From Aquilaria yunnanensis (lineage: Eukaryota; Streptophyta; Magnoliopsida; Malvales; Thymelaeaceae): DNA of 64,000 nt. Positions 1-11,221 of the stretch are shown here, piece by piece (within the stretch, counting starts at the first letter, position 1; each line of letters starts with the position of its first letter). Below the pieces are notes generated by a model. That model was not told the origin of the DNA and did no database searches. It saw only the letters and a program-made list of their open reading frames with translations. The stretch is taken from contig CM077595.1 of assembly GCA_039654915.1 (NCBI GenBank), positions 44,795,501 to 44,859,500 of the forward strand, given 5' to 3'. The translations under genes were made by a program, and so were the position numbers.

Positions 1-297
1 CCTAAGACCAAGCATTAGCTGGAGGATGGTTGCCATAGTGATTACATATTGTTTATTTGATTGTTTATGGACTAACCTTAATGATGTATTGCTGCTAGCA
101 TTGCATTTGATTGTGTTCTGTTTGTTTGTGCATTTGGATGGCTATATTTTTATAGATGTGCTTTGTTTTTGTGTCTTTATGTCTTTGGATTTCAGGTATG
201 TTGCTGGGAATTCAAGTTTCTAATGATAAGCCCTTACTAAGTTTCTTCAAAAAGACTTACCCCATTTATGTCCATTTCAGGAGCACCCGAAAGAGAG
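1..297 (+). repeat. D-family LTR, first visible part (enters from outside the window)
   Basis: Homologous to the D LTR at 40083-40380 and to the fragment near 25090-25313. Both share the stretch around 'cctaagaccaagcattagct' and the stretch before 'catttcagg'. By alignment about 1.0 kb of this LTR lies before position 1. It is interrupted at 297 by Tat-A and resumes at 11222. Summed pieces give about 2.5 kb, the size of the complete D LTR at 34412-36891. Confidence 0.8.
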
Positions 298-1153
298 TGA
301 TAGCCAAAGGGCTATTACCCTCCAAACTCCGATAAAGCACCGCCCTTGGAAAAGAATACCATTATCCTCGGAGAATGCGAGCACTAACCTCGGGAAAAGA
401 GGGTCCATAGTCCTTGATCCTCAGCCTCGATAATCCACCATTACCCTCGGGAATAACAGGACTGACCTCAGGAAAATGGTGCGCTACCACCATCAGGAAA
501 ATGACCTAACGAACTTTGGGAAGAGTACACTCGCCATCCATGGCAGGACAAAACATCCTCTGAAGGGAATCCTCTATGCCGAGGAGACTTACGAATAGCT
601 GGAGCAACCTCGGCAAAGAAGCTCTTCTATCCCGTAGAGGTCTCTTTCACCGAAAGGGTCTTATGAACACCAAAAAAATGGTTAAGGAGCCTCTGACAGA
701 GAGACCTCATACACGCCCCTGACACACAGGCCTCCCATGGCCCTGACTTCAGGCCAGAACGGCCTATCGTCAGCTGGAGGTCCCCCTCCCCGAAGGTATA
801 GACCGCATGCGACCGGACACGTGTCATGATCTAAGTGAGCTGTGTCAAACGGACTTCTCCCAATCTCCTCCTATAAATACTTGGGGAAACAACCTTGGGA
901 AGGACAAGAAAATAGGCTGAACTCTCATGAGAACTAGACTCTTTATTCTCCATTCACTACTCTTCACTTGCCAAATACTGACTTGGGCGTTGAAGGCTCC
1001 TTCCCTGGAAATACACTCCGGGGACCTCCTCAACCCTGTTCCTTTGAGCATTTTAGGCACTTACACGTCGGAAGTCTCTTCTACTAGCATCTCTTCACCA
1101 GAAGTCCCTCTTTGTCCTACCATGTCTTACAACGAAGATGAAACTAGGCATCT
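298..1153 (+). repeat. 5' LTR of Tat-A
   Basis: Begins TGATAGCCAAAGGGCT and ends GGCATC(T), just before the primer-binding site. It matches the 3' LTR at 10360-11216. A TATA box lies at 872-879. The final A of the expected terminal CA appears mutated to T here, since the 3' LTR ends GGCATCA. Confidence 0.92.
872..879 (+). promoter_or_regulatory. TATA box of Tat-A 5' LTR
   Basis: TATAAATA within 'ctcctataaatacttgg', conserved in the 3' LTR at 10935-10942 and in the related Tat-2 LTR at 23679-23686. Position about two thirds into the LTR is usual for a U3 promoter. Confidence 0.7.
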
Positions 1154-1155
1154 TT

Positions 1156-1175
1156 TGGTGCTGTCTGTAGGAAAC
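1156..1175 (+). other. Primer-binding site of Tat-A
   Basis: TGGTGCTGTCTGTAGGAAAC lies two bases after the LTR end. It looks like a mutated form of the TGGCGCCGTCTGTGGGAA type found in many plant gypsy elements. I do not assign the tRNA. Confidence 0.6.
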
Positions 1176-1209
1176 CACCCTCAGGTAGCCATCGTTGAGA
1201 CTCGGCATT

Positions 1210-2837
1210 CTAAGGATAAGGGACTCCCGAAGTCCCCATCTGTGCCGAAGAATCAACCGGCAACTGAACAACCCGCCGCTAGGACTTCCTTGACTGAGGA
1301 CGAACGTCCTCTAATGATCACGATGAGCTTCCTACATGATTTCCAGCACTCTATTGTGGCTGAAATGACACAACAATTGGACCAAAGGTGGTCATAACCA
1401 CCTTCGAGGCGAAGAGCCCCTTCACCAACTCCCCGTCGGGAGAGACGCCTGAAGTCCACTCATCGGAGCTCAGGGAGTGGGGACTTTTGTGACGAGTCCT
1501 CAACGGAGGACGTACCCCCCAGAGCCCAACATACTAGAGAAACGAGGTCCAAAGGGGCTAGGACTTCCTGCTGACAAAGTTCTTCACCGGAAGAGAGATC
1601 ACAATCCCCCTGGTGCCGAAGTTACTCCCCGAAAAGGAGGCGTCGTTCCCCGTTGCCGGAGGCCTCTAAGCAGCGAGAAGAGCCCAAGACCACCATCCTC
1701 ATGGAAAAAACCCTAGAAAGGTTAGAAAAAGTAGAAAGGCAGATCGCCCGAAAGCTAGTCTGGTCAAGGTTGTCTAAGACCTTCACTAGAGAAGAGTCAC
1801 CCTTTGTCCGGACGGTAATGGAAGCACCAATGCCAAGCGACTTTCGGGTCCCTCGCTTGGAAACCTATGATGGGCATAGTGACCCCCAAGCCCACCTAAT
1901 GAAGTACAAGAGTAGCATTGTGCTACACGGTGCTGATGATGCCACCCTTTGCAAGTGCTTTGAGGTCACCCTCTCTGGCCCCGCAACTATGTGGTACAAC
2001 TCCTTCACCCCTGGAACTATAAGGAGTTTACAAGAGCTGTCCACAGTGTTCACGCAACAGTTCATCAGCAGCAGACCAACGGTGAAGATGCCCATCCAAA
2101 TGTTCGACATAGTACAAAGGAATAAAGAAACCATTCGTGACTATGTCGAAAGGTTTAACCGAGAGGCCCTAAGGGTGACAGACTTCCGTCCTAAAATATG
2201 CATCCTCGCTATGATATGGGGATTTCGGCGAGACTCACAACTCTTTTACGTGTTCTCAAATGACCCCCCGAACAACCTTGGCGAGTTCTACCAAAGGGCC
2301 GAACAGCACATGATTGCTGAAGAATTAAGGATGGGAGGGCCAAAGTCTGACCACATGCGGCCCGAAGGACAAAGCAGCCAACCTCGGTGTCCAGCCGATG
2401 GTGGAGAGAGACCTTGGAAGCAAAGGGGGAACAAGCCAATGATGTTCACCCCCTTGAACACCACGAGAACGAACATCCTAATGGCTATGGAGAGGCAAAG
2501 GAGCCAAATTCAATGTCCGAAGGGCATGACCTCGGAAAACAAGAAAAATATGAAGAAATTTTTTCAATTCCATCAGGATCACGGTCATGACACTGAGGAT
2601 TGCTTCCAACTCAGGAAGTACATTGAGTCCCTGATCATGCAGGGCCAACTCCGCCGGTACCTACGGATGCCCTCACCTAAGGGAAGGAAGAAGGAGGAAA
2701 GAAAGGAAGATGAGGACTATGATTCCGACCGATGTCAGAACCGAAGTCCCAAGAAGAATACTCCACCATCGGCCGGAGTAATCCAAACGATCACCATGGG
2801 GCTACCTTCGGCAGAGAGGAAGAGGAAAGCCAAGTAG
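1210..2837 (+). pseudogene. gag: gag of Tat-A (degenerate)
   Basis: Structural protein of the retrotransposon particle. An open frame from 1653 (a TTG codon, so not a true start) to 2837 holds the conserved capsid region: a PxPxxFxxPxLETYDG start, then a Retrotrans_gag-type core around 1830-2200 ending in the RDYVERFNREA stretch. The frame upstream (about 1210-1650) codes a basic, serine- and arginine-rich N-terminus broken by stops near 1395 and 1577. Near 2566-2640 is the Tat motif with FHQDHGHDTEDC, where the first cysteine of the usual pattern is replaced. The product is probably non-functional. Confidence 0.85.
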
Positions 2838-3800
2838 ATCTCGGTGATGGAATTCGGTAACCCATCGAATAAGCTCGTTCGGAAAGATAGGTCTATCGTA
2901 GTATTCGCACATGATGACCCACTCCTTATTATGGCAAGGATTGGGAGTTAGGATGTAAAAAGGGTGCTCCTGGAAGACGGTCCCAACGCCGATGTCCTAT
3001 TCTCTCACTTGCTGCCAAGCCTAAGCATCGCGAAAACCGACCTCAAACCTGTCACATCCCTTACCTTTGGGGTATGTCCTTCCAAACTCCCTGTCCTTGG
3101 GTGGATTGACCTACCTCTGATGTTGAGGGGAACTTCTGTTCAGAATAGTGAAGAGCTCTTTGCCTCTACCATGACCAGGTTCATTGTCATCGACGTCCCC
3201 TCTTCATATAAAGCCATCCTTGGAAGGCAAGCTCAAGGGAACTTTCACCTCTAACCGAATGTGAAGTACCTCACGGTCACCTTCGGAACGAAGGACGGAG
3301 ATGCACAAATAGTCATCGATCAGGTCGAAGTCCGAAAGATCTTCGAAAAGGCTAGGCAGAACCTTGTGAAAGTACACATATAGACCTTAGGAGAGAAGGG
3401 CACACCCACCAAAGAGCCTACAGAAAAGGAGAAAAGTGACTCAGAAAGAATTAAAACTAAGGATGTAGAGCTTGTCCTAGGCCGAAGTACCCATATGGGG
3501 AAACATTTGGCTGAAGGTGACAAGCAAAAGCTTGTATCTTTCCTTTTAATGAACAAACATCTATTTGCCTACTCGCCAAAGGACATGCCTAGGGTAGAAC
3601 CTCGCATATTTCAGTACAGTCTTAAGATACGCCCTGACGAGAAGCCTATTCACCAAAAGAAGATAAGCCTTTAGACACATAAGAATAACTTTGTTAAAGC
3701 CAAAATCCAAAGGTTTATGGAGGCAAACATAATAAGGGAAGTCAAATATCCGAAATGGCTTAGTAACATGGTTATCGCCACAAAAGAAGGGAGTGACAAA
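2838..3800 (+). pseudogene. Protease and linker region of Tat-A pol (degenerate)
   Basis: Continuation of pol after the gag stop. Frame pieces resemble the Tat aspartic protease: VLLEDGPNADVLF at about 2964-3005 stands where a D-[NST]-G-S-AD motif is expected, so the active-site aspartate region is altered. The following LGRQAQGNFHL at 3220-3253 matches the end of the domain. Stops occur near 2950, 3252, 3380, 3672 and 3804. The segment 3450-3800 is the linker with the MPRVEP and KPIHQKK stretches that precede reverse transcriptase. Confidence 0.7.
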
Positions 3801-3806
3801 CTCTGA

Positions 3807-4898
3807 ATGTGCATCGACTTCCAAAACGTGAACGATGCTTGTCCTAAAGATTTGTATCCTCTGCCCTCAATAAATGAGTTGGTGGACTCAACCGCTGAGT
3901 ATGGCCTCCTTAGCTTCCTCGACGCCTTCAGTGGGTATCATCAAATCAGGATGGACCTCGAAGATGAGGAAAAAACCGCCTTCATCACCGAAGTTGGTAC
4001 ATACTGCTATATTAGAATGGCCTTCAAGCTTAAGAATGCAGGAGCCACGTACTAGAGGCTGGTGAATAGGGTCTAAGGCTCCCAAATCAGGAGAAACATG
4101 GAAGTATACGTGGATGATATGATAGTTAAGAGCAAACTGCCTAGTAGTCATATCATAGACTTAGAGGAAACGTTCCACCAACTGAGGACATTCGGAATTC
4201 ATCTCAACCCTGAAAAATGCGTGTTCGAGGTGAATGCGGGTAAGTTCCTTGGATTCATGGTGTTGGAAAGAGGTATTGACGCCAACCCGGAAAAGGTCAA
4301 GGCCCTGCTGGGATTCCGAACTACCACGATGACCAAGGATGTGCAAAGACTCATGAGAAGAATCACGTCCCTCAGCAGATTGATCTCCAGATATGGGGAT
4401 TGCTGTCTACCATTTTTCAAGGTCCTCACTAAAGCAGCAAAAAATGGAGGTGACCTCGGAACTGAGGTGCGCCCTTGGAACGAAGACTACCAAAAGTCCT
4501 GGGAAGAGCTTAGAGTCTACCTAACTCATTTGCCGATACTTCAGCATCCACGGGAAGGAGAACCCCTCATACCATACCTTGCTCTCATCGAAAAGGCGGT
4601 AAGTTCGGTCCTTGTGAAGGAAGAGGGGGTAAAGCAATGGCTAGTATATTATGTGAACAAGTCTATGCATGGTGCTGAAGTCAGGTACCCCTTGCTACAA
4701 AATGCTATTTATGCCGTGCTACTTGCAAGCAGAAGGTTGCGACCCTATTTCCAAGGGCACCCCATTATCGTCCGAAGTAACTTGCTTCTTCGGGATATCA
4801 TGAAGAACGTATACCACTCGGGAAGGCTTTCAAAGTGGTGCATCGAGCTCGGTGAGTATGATATCACCTATGAGCTAAGAAAGGCAATAAAAGCATAG
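3807..4898 (+). pseudogene. pol: Reverse transcriptase and RNase H of Tat-A (degenerate)
   Basis: Polymerase that copies element RNA into DNA. Fingers and palm motifs are visible: NDACPKDLYPLP, DAFSGYHQI and YVDDMIVKS (the YxDD catalytic motif, near 4102-4130), then the thumb and connection to an RNase H domain (about 4540-4898). In-frame stops near 4054 and 4075 split the domain ahead of the catalytic motif. LETAxxRY-type and ITSLSRLISR stretches place it in Tat. Confidence 0.88.
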
Positions 4899-5486
4899 GC
4901 ATTGGCAGATTTCATTGCCGAACTACCCGTTGCCGAAGACAATCCACCTAACTTCAGAAAGGATGAACCTAAGTGGATTGCGTTTGTTGATGGGTCCTCC
5001 GGTTCCGAACATCAAGGAGTTGGAGTAATTCTCCGTGGCCCTGAAGGTACGGAATCCACGAAAGCCATCAAATGTGGGTTTAATGTCACCAACAATGTGG
5101 CAGAGTATGAAGCCCTCATGGCAGGTTTGCACCTCGCCAGAAGAGTTGGTGTGAGAAACCTAAAGGACAACAGTGATTCTTAGCTCGTGGTCTGACATAT
5201 GGTAGGGGACTACAGCGTGAAGGACCCAACCTTGGCAAAGTATCATGACCTCGCAACAAAGCTCATCCAAGAGTTTGACGTGGTGCACATCGAGAACGTG
5301 GCTCACCGAAACAATACTGAAGCAGATATTTTGGCCAAGATGAAAAGGTCCACCGAAGTGCTAAGCCAACCGAGCATAGCAACTTCGGAAAGAGGATGGA
5401 AGGATCCTATAAAAAAGTACCTCACGACTTCAAAACTTCCCAAAGACCCTCACGAAGCGGCAAAAGTGCAAAGACGTTCTGGATGA
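4899..5486 (+). pseudogene. Second (archaic-type) RNase H of Tat-A
   Basis: WIAFVDGSS at about 4977-5003, NVAEYEAL at 5093-5117 and HRNNTEADILAKM at 5306-5344 form the D...E...HR...EAD layout of the archaic-type RNase H found in the plant Tat/Ogre lineage after the ordinary RNase H. A stop at 5181 and another shortly after interrupt the domain. Its presence is the best single argument for the Tat assignment. Confidence 0.85.
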
Positions 5487-6631
5487 TATTTCCTAATCGG
5501 GCAGGAGTTATACCAACAAGGGTGCGTGAGTCCACTACGAAGGTGTGTCAGTGACAAGGACGTAGAAACAGTCTTCAAAGAAGTCCACGAGAGGGCTTGT
5601 GGTTCCCACATAGGAACTGACGCTCTGGCAGGAGTACTACTCCGCCAAGGATACTTCTGGCCCACCTTGAGGAAGGACACAAGGCAATTTGTCCAGAAAT
5701 GTGACAATTGCCAAAGAGACGCTAGCATCCAAAGGCTACCCTCAGAAATGGTAACCCCCACTAACTACCCTTTCCCTTTCATAGTATGGGGTATTGACCT
5801 CATCGGCCTCTCCCAACTGCACCCGCAGGAGTGAAGTTCTACGTAGTTGCAGTAGATTATGTCACTAAATGGATTAAGGTAGAGCCTCTGGCAACCATTG
5901 CGGTGAAGGACATATAGAAATTCATCTGGAAGAACATCATATGCAGATTTGGCATATCGAGGGTGATAGTGGCTAATAATGGTTCCCAGTTTACTGAGAA
6001 GGGGTTCCAAGAATTCACTACCGACCTCAGGATAAAAATGTAGTTCACCCCGGTAGCTTATCCTTATAGCAACAGATAGGTAGAGGTGTCTAACAGAACC
6101 ATAAAAGATGGTTTGAAGAAAAGATTGAATCAAGCAAAAGGGAAATGGCCAGGAGAACTTCTTAGTGTGCTATGGAGCTATCGGACAACCCCCCGAAGGG
6201 CCACAGGTGAAACACCTTTCTCACTTGTCTTCGGCATGGAGGCCATTATTCCTTTCGATGTGGTTTAGCCATCTATCAGGGTATAAGTGTTCGACGAAGA
6301 AGGGAACAACCTGGGGTTGAGAACCAAGCTCGACCTAATTGACGAACACAAAGAAATGGCTGAGCTTAGAAGAAAAGCTTTTTAGCAAAGAGTAGCTATC
6401 ACTGTGAACTCGCATGTTGAGCGAAAAGGAATCAGGAAGGGGGACCTTGTCCTCCGAAAAGCTGAGTTTGAGCCCCAAAGACCATCTCATAGAGTACTTC
6501 AGGCAAACTCGGAAGGGCCTTATTTGGTTCTTGATGAAGTTCGGCCAGGAGTCTACAAGCTCGGCGATGCCGAAGGTGGTGAACTGAGAAACACATGGCA
6601 TTCAGATGCTTTGAAAAAATTCTACACTTAA
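5487..6631 (+). pseudogene. Integrase of Tat-A (degenerate)
   Basis: Inserts element DNA into the genome. Zinc-binding region at about 5600-5740 (GSHIGTDA...CDNCQRDA), core with WGIDLIG near 5790 and a catalytic-site stretch NNGSQF at 5977 where the usual aspartate is lost (D to N), then [12 protein letters not shown] at 6083-6118 where the third catalytic residue E is still present, [18 protein letters not shown] at 6184-6237, and a C-terminal region ending NTWHSDALKKFYT before the stop at 6631. Stops at 5832, 5917, 6043 and 6268 break the frame. Confidence 0.87.
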
Positions 6632-7012
6632 GAAATTTTTCTAAGGAAAACAATCCCACCAAAGGAATCTAACCGAACAAGGTGCAAGTTTCTACCCACA
6701 GAAGTGACACATTTTCTCCTAAGGTGCGTCAATCGAACATGGCTAATAAAAACGGCCAAAGCTTTGCCAAAAGATATTCACCAAAATTGGTGTTATGCCA
6801 AAGATGGTTGAGAAAAAGAACAAAAAATATCTTCCTGAGGGTCCTAGACCGAAAATGGTCAAACTAACCCTTAGAACCGAAGATCATTTAAGGAGAAACT
6901 TGTCCTGGGACTAGCCAAATTTTGGAGGAAAGAAAGAAATTTGGTTTATATAAGTGGAAGTTTACAAAGAAGAAGTTTATAAAGAAGAAAGCCTATTTGG
7001 GGCCCTGGACAC
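6632..7012 (+). other. Untranslated stretch between Tat-A integrase and the antisense gene
   Basis: Convergent intergenic region of Tat-A. Pol ends at its left edge and the antisense gene ends at its right edge. No domain is seen. It includes A-rich sequence and scattered short frames only. Confidence 0.6.
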
Positions 7013-7360
7013 CTAGGGGACCTCGTCATCTAGAGCTACTTCACCGCCAACCTCCTCTGTTACAACCTTCGGCGCCGGAGGAAAAGCAAAAGAAAGTTGA
7101 GGTGCTTTATCTTCAACCATGTCCAACAAGGCCTTTTGGGGATGTCCAGACTCGCCAAGAAGGAGATGTCGAGGTCTGGGTATTTGGCCAGAACTTGGTG
7201 TCGAGCCAAACAAAAGCCGTCTTGGAATGCAACCTTGGTTGCTTGATCAGCTTTGTCCTTCACGACACCCAAGGCATCCAGCTCGTCCCTCAGCTCGGTA
7301 ACCTCCTTGTCCAACTTCTTCGACTTCTTCTTCTTCTTCTCCTTCTTCAACACATCGACC

Positions 7361-7540
7361 TTGGCTTGAAGTTTAGCATTGTCTGCAAGGGCCTATGTTA
7401 GGAGAGCGGAGTCCTTCTCTTTCTCCTTCCAGTAGACCTCATTTGTGAAATTGGCTTGAAGTTCAACGTTGTCTGCAAGGGCCTTTCTCAGGAGAGCGGA
7501 GTCCTCCTCTTTCTCCTTCCAGTAGACCTCGTTTACCAAA
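7361..7540 (-). repeat. 90-bp tandem duplication in the coiled-coil part of the antisense gene
   Basis: Two copies of a 90-bp unit starting at 7361 and 7451 (both begin ttggcttgaag) encode a 30-residue repeat with NEVYWKEKE and DSALL. The period is a multiple of three, so the coiled coil is lengthened in frame. A CTT-rich run at about 7319-7347 beside it encodes a lysine run. Confidence 0.8.
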
Positions 7541-8633
7541 CTTAGCTCAATGACCTTTGTGCCGAGGTCAGATATCTTCTTGGAGAAATCCTTAAGGAGC
7601 TCCCCTTGGCTCTTCAAGTACTCCTCCCGAAGTTTGGCCATCTCCTCCTTGGCTAGATTGCTCAGCTCGGCGTACTTAATGACCGAGCTGGCACAAAATA
7701 CCTTGGCCTTCTCCAAGCACTCTTTCATCTAAGATTGGACCGAAGACTACTTTGCTGCCCAAGCTTTGAAGTATCCACTATACGCCAAGAGCTACAAAGA
7801 AAAGGACACTTGGTGAAGTTTTGCAAAACAAACACTTGGAAAAATATGGTGAAAGGACAAGGATCTGAAGGATACCTGGGCAGCGTGTTCGGACATCCTC
7901 ATGGCAAGGACCTCCTTGTTGGGGCACTCCTCAGTCAGGGACTTGAAGGTGGCGTTGGTGAGGATGCCCTTCGCCATTTGAGGAGCCATTGTCTGGCTAT
8001 CCTCAGAGAATAAGTTCATGTCGTCCATGAAAGTCCATAAAGGCTCCTTCGGCACCTTGTCCTTCGGGATGTGGGAGTCCCGAAGGGCCTGCTTTTGGGC
8101 ATGCTCCACCATCCATGCCATGGGCGCCTGCTCCTCTACAAGATCACGCCGAAGTTCCATTAGTATATTATCCCTTAGCCATACATCTATAATATCTAAA
8201 ATACCAAAAAATCCCAAATTGATAAGAAAATGGCTAAGGGAAAAACTTGGAGGAACCTCAGCAATGTCCTCCTCGGAGTCGTTGACCTCCTGAACATCAT
8301 TAGGGACTCGCTTGCCTTTCGCTCTTCGGTGAGCCTCGAGCTCTTCAGCAGAAAGGCCTTCTGCGTGAGTACCCAAGACCTCCTCCGCCGAAGTCATGCT
8401 GGCGGCCAGCTACGAGGGAGGGTCGGCACGAATTAAGGAGTGGTCCTGCACCTCCACAACATCTTTGGTAGGGGGAGGAAGAATGTCTTCCTTGGGCTTC
8501 TTCCTCGCCAAAAAGGGCCCCCCACCTGACGTCTTCATCCTCTTTGGGGCAGTTTACTTCCTTTGCTGCTCCCCTTTTTTAGCCTGCACAAGGAAGAGGG
8601 ACTTGTAGAAGGCAGTGGATTGGTCACCCATCT

Positions 8634-8701
8634 CTGAAAAAGGGAAGACATCAGTGTAAGTCCAAAGGAGTATGTATAACAAATTCTGGAAGATTACTTA
8701 C
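8634..8701 (-). other. Intron of the Tat-A antisense gene
   Basis: On the minus strand it starts GTAAGT at 8701 and ends TTTTTCAG at 8634, joining GTGGAGA to AGATGGGTGAC. The same position in Tat-2 has GTAAGC or GTGAGC and TTTTTGTAG before AGATGGGTGA, so the splice sites are conserved between copies. Confidence 0.7.
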
Positions 8702-9534
8702 TCTCCACAATCCCTTCGTAGGTGAGCTCACGCCGAAGGAGCTTTGCTAGCCATGCCTTTTTTTTGTCAAAGGCAGGTGCCGGCATGGCCAGGTCCGTCT
8801 TATGCTCCTTGACTACCCTTAACTCCCGAAGAACCTCTTCAGTCGTGAAGTTCCACTTTATGGGAAAGAGGTATAGGGAGCGAGTAGGGACCTCGGGGTC
8901 CCAGTTCGTGACTGCGCAGATTCAGCTGTCGAAGTCATCGAACTTCACCTCCAACTCCGGGGTTAGTAGCCGTCTGGGATCCACTACATCTATGGGCAGG
9001 GTCCCCCATGACCATCCCGTTCGAACATCCTTCCAAGCCTTGGCTACCTTCAGGAAGAAAAACTTCCTCTGCCAACCCCACTAGCTGTCATTCGTGTCGA
9101 AGGTAAAGGTGTATTTTTTGGACCCAGAACCCCGAGGAAGCAAAAAATAAAAACCACTCTTCGGGACGGGATGCAGTTTGCATGAAAAAAAGGAAGTGAG
9201 CTTCTATATTGAAGGCCCCACACATGCAAAGAAAAGCATTGAAATAGGAATAAGAATTGGACGGAAGCTGAGTTATGCTTATGCCATGAAAATGGCAGAA
9301 GTCATAGACCATCTTCAGCAGAGGAAACCGAAGTCTAGCCTTTAGTTTGGCCCGAAAGACGATAACCTCACCCGAGTTATTCATATAACTCTATAGGCTA
9401 GGACTTGGTAGCCTGATGACAGAGTAAGAAGGAAGAAAAAATTGTGTTGTCCTCTTCGCTAGCTTCTCTGAAGTGGTACAACTCGGATAAGAATTAAGAG
9501 GAAGCCAGCTCTCAGGGACAGTCTGGACAGACAT

Positions 9535-10345
9535 GATTGGAACGAGGGAAGACATTTGGAAACCTAACTTCAGAAAGGAGAAAGGATGAGAAGGAATAAT
9601 GCCGAAGAATGACTTTGGAAGAACCAGATGACTTCGAAAAACAGAAAAGGCTAGAAACACAGAAAATTGAAGGACTTCAGGAAGGAAAACCCACCAAAAC
9701 TTTTGCCAAAGTCAGGATTTCTGAACGCTGTCACTAAAACTTGCCAGAAATTACTCCGCGGCTTGCACCTCCACATAAAAGAGAGAAAAGCTTGAGAGCA
9801 AACGAGGGTAAAAGCAGGAGCAAAAGAAAGCAAGTGGGAACTCTGAAGAAAATGAGGGTTTATATAGGCCGAAGGGGGTAGGAGAATCATCGCCGTAATT
9901 ACCCATCGAAGGCGAACAAACGCGGTTGATGTAACCGACACAACTGTCCCCCAATTACCGCTTGACACATGTCACCCAGCACAGGAAACAAGGGCACGCC
10001 TCCTGACAGCATGGAGGACAAGGCAAGCTTATCCAAAGTGACACATCTATCTGATCAGAGGACATAATGACTCCCTGACAAATGACATAGGCCCAAAGAA
10101 AGAGGATATCCACCTTGGGCTAACGGAATAACTTCGGGAATGTAAAAAATTCAGCCAAAGACTGGGAAAGCCACTTGAGTACCAGAGGAGCTACCTCAGT
10201 TAAGAAGAGGCATCTCATATTGCCAAAACACCCTCCGAAGAAGGTAAGCTTGGCTAAAAATTCAGTCATGATGACTGAGCTAACTGCCACCTCCCACGAA
10301 GACTTGCATAATTTGGTCAATAACCGAAGATATAACTTTGGCCTT
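9535..10345 (-). other. 5' leader and promoter region of the Tat-A antisense gene, up to the polypurine tract
   Basis: Holds the antisense TATA box (9859-9866) and about 320 bases of leader. Beyond, to the 3' LTR, no coding frame is supported. The related stretch in Tat-2 (22397-23181) has the same layout. Confidence 0.6.
9859..9866 (-). promoter_or_regulatory. TATA box of the Tat-A antisense gene
   Basis: TATATAAA on the minus strand in 'ggcctatataaaccc', about 325 bases before the proposed ATG at 9534. The Tat-2 copies keep TATATAAG at the matching place (22645-22652 minus, 53299-53306 plus), which supports a separate promoter for this gene. Confidence 0.65.
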
Positions 10346-10346
10346 C

Positions 10347-10359
10347 CGGGGGGCGCATG
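10347..10359 (+). other. Polypurine tract of Tat-A
   Basis: G-rich run (ggggggcgca) directly before the 3' LTR. Tat-2 has gagggggcat at the same place. This primes plus-strand synthesis. Confidence 0.6.
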
Positions 10360-11216
10360 TGATAGCCAAAGGGCTGTTGCCCTCCAAACTGTGATGAAGC
10401 ACCACCCTTGGAAAAGATGAGCATCATCCTCAGAGAATGCGAGCACCAACCTAGAGAAAAGAGGGTCCACAGTCCTTGATGCTTAGACCTGGGTAATACA
10501 CCATTACCCTCGGGAATAACAGGACTGACCTAAAAAAAATGGTGCTCTACCACCATCGGTAAAATGACCTGACCAACTTCGAGAATAGTAGACTCGCCAT
10601 CCTCGGTAGGATAGAACATCCTCCAAAGGGAATCCTCTGTGCCAAGGAAACTTGTGAATAGCTAGAGCAACCTCGGCAAAGAAGCCCTCCTATCCCGAAG
10701 AGGTCTCTTTCATCGAAGGGGTCTTGTGAACACAGCAAAAATGGTTAAGGAGCCTCTGACATAGAGACCTCACACACGCCCCTGACACACAGGCCTCCCA
10801 TGGCCCTGACTTCTGGCCAGAACGGCCTATGGCCAGCTGGAGGTCCCCATCTCCGAAGGTATGGACCTCATCTGACCGAACACGTGTCATGATCTAAGTG
10901 AGCTGTGTCAAACAGACTTCTCCCAATCTTCTCCTATAAATACTTGGGGCAACAACCTTGGTAAGGATAAGAAAAGAGGCTGAACTCTCAGGAGAACTAG
11001 ACTTTTTATTCTCCATTCACTACTCTTTACTTGCCAAATACTGACTTGGGCGTCGGAGGCTCTTCCCCCAAAAACACACTCCTGGGACCTCCTAACCCCT
11101 ATTCTTTTGAGCATTTCAGGCACTTACAGATCTGAAGTCTCTTATACCAACATCTCCTCACCAGAAGTCCCTCTCCAGCCTACCATGTCTTACAACGAAG
11201 ATCCCGCCGGGCATCA
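10360..11216 (+). repeat. 3' LTR of Tat-A
   Basis: 857 bp, TGATAGCC...GGCATCA, followed by the target duplication GAGAG (11217-11221). TATA box at 10935-10942. Confidence 0.92.
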
Positions 11217-11221
11217 GAGAG

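Larger units (their letters stand above)
7013..9534 (-). pseudogene. Antisense accessory gene of Tat-A ('gene 23' / putative gypsy-type transposon protein)
   Basis: Read on the minus strand, this begins MSVQTVPESWLPL at 9534. It continues with a conserved N-terminal region whose signs are YDFCHFHGISITQLPSN near 9306 and FNAFLCMCGAFNIE. Next come a Trp-rich stretch near 9080, an EEVLREL stretch near 8830, an intron (8634-8701), an acidic middle, a block with FMDDMNLFSEDSQ near 8040, and a coiled-coil, lysine-rich C-terminus ending at 7013. The N-terminal pattern matches what is annotated in plants as 'putative gypsy type transposon' (Pfam Transposase_28) from memory of the family. Frameshifts break it. 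Its biochemical role is unknown. Position and orientation match the antisense gene of Tat elements such as maize Grande. Confidence 0.75.
298..11216 (+). mobile_element. Tat-A: complete but degenerate Ty3/gypsy Tat-lineage retrotransposon
   Basis: A 10.9 kb element bounded by LTRs of about 857 bp (TGATAGCC...GGCATCA) and by the 5-bp target duplication GAGAG at 293-297 and 11217-11221. Order: 5' LTR, PBS, gag, protease region, reverse transcriptase, RNase H, second (archaic-type) RNase H, integrase, antisense accessory gene, polypurine tract, 3' LTR. The dual RNase H and the antisense gene between integrase and 3' LTR are marks of the plant Tat lineage. Many in-frame stops break gag-pol. The LTRs differ at roughly 13% of the first 155 bases compared, so this is an old insertion. 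It sits inside a D-family LTR. Confidence 0.93.

Noticed and set aside
927..1397. 156-codon frame spanning the Tat-A 5' LTR end
   Set aside because: It crosses the LTR, PBS and leader. Only the part after about 1200 shares phase with the gag N-terminus. Not a separate gene.
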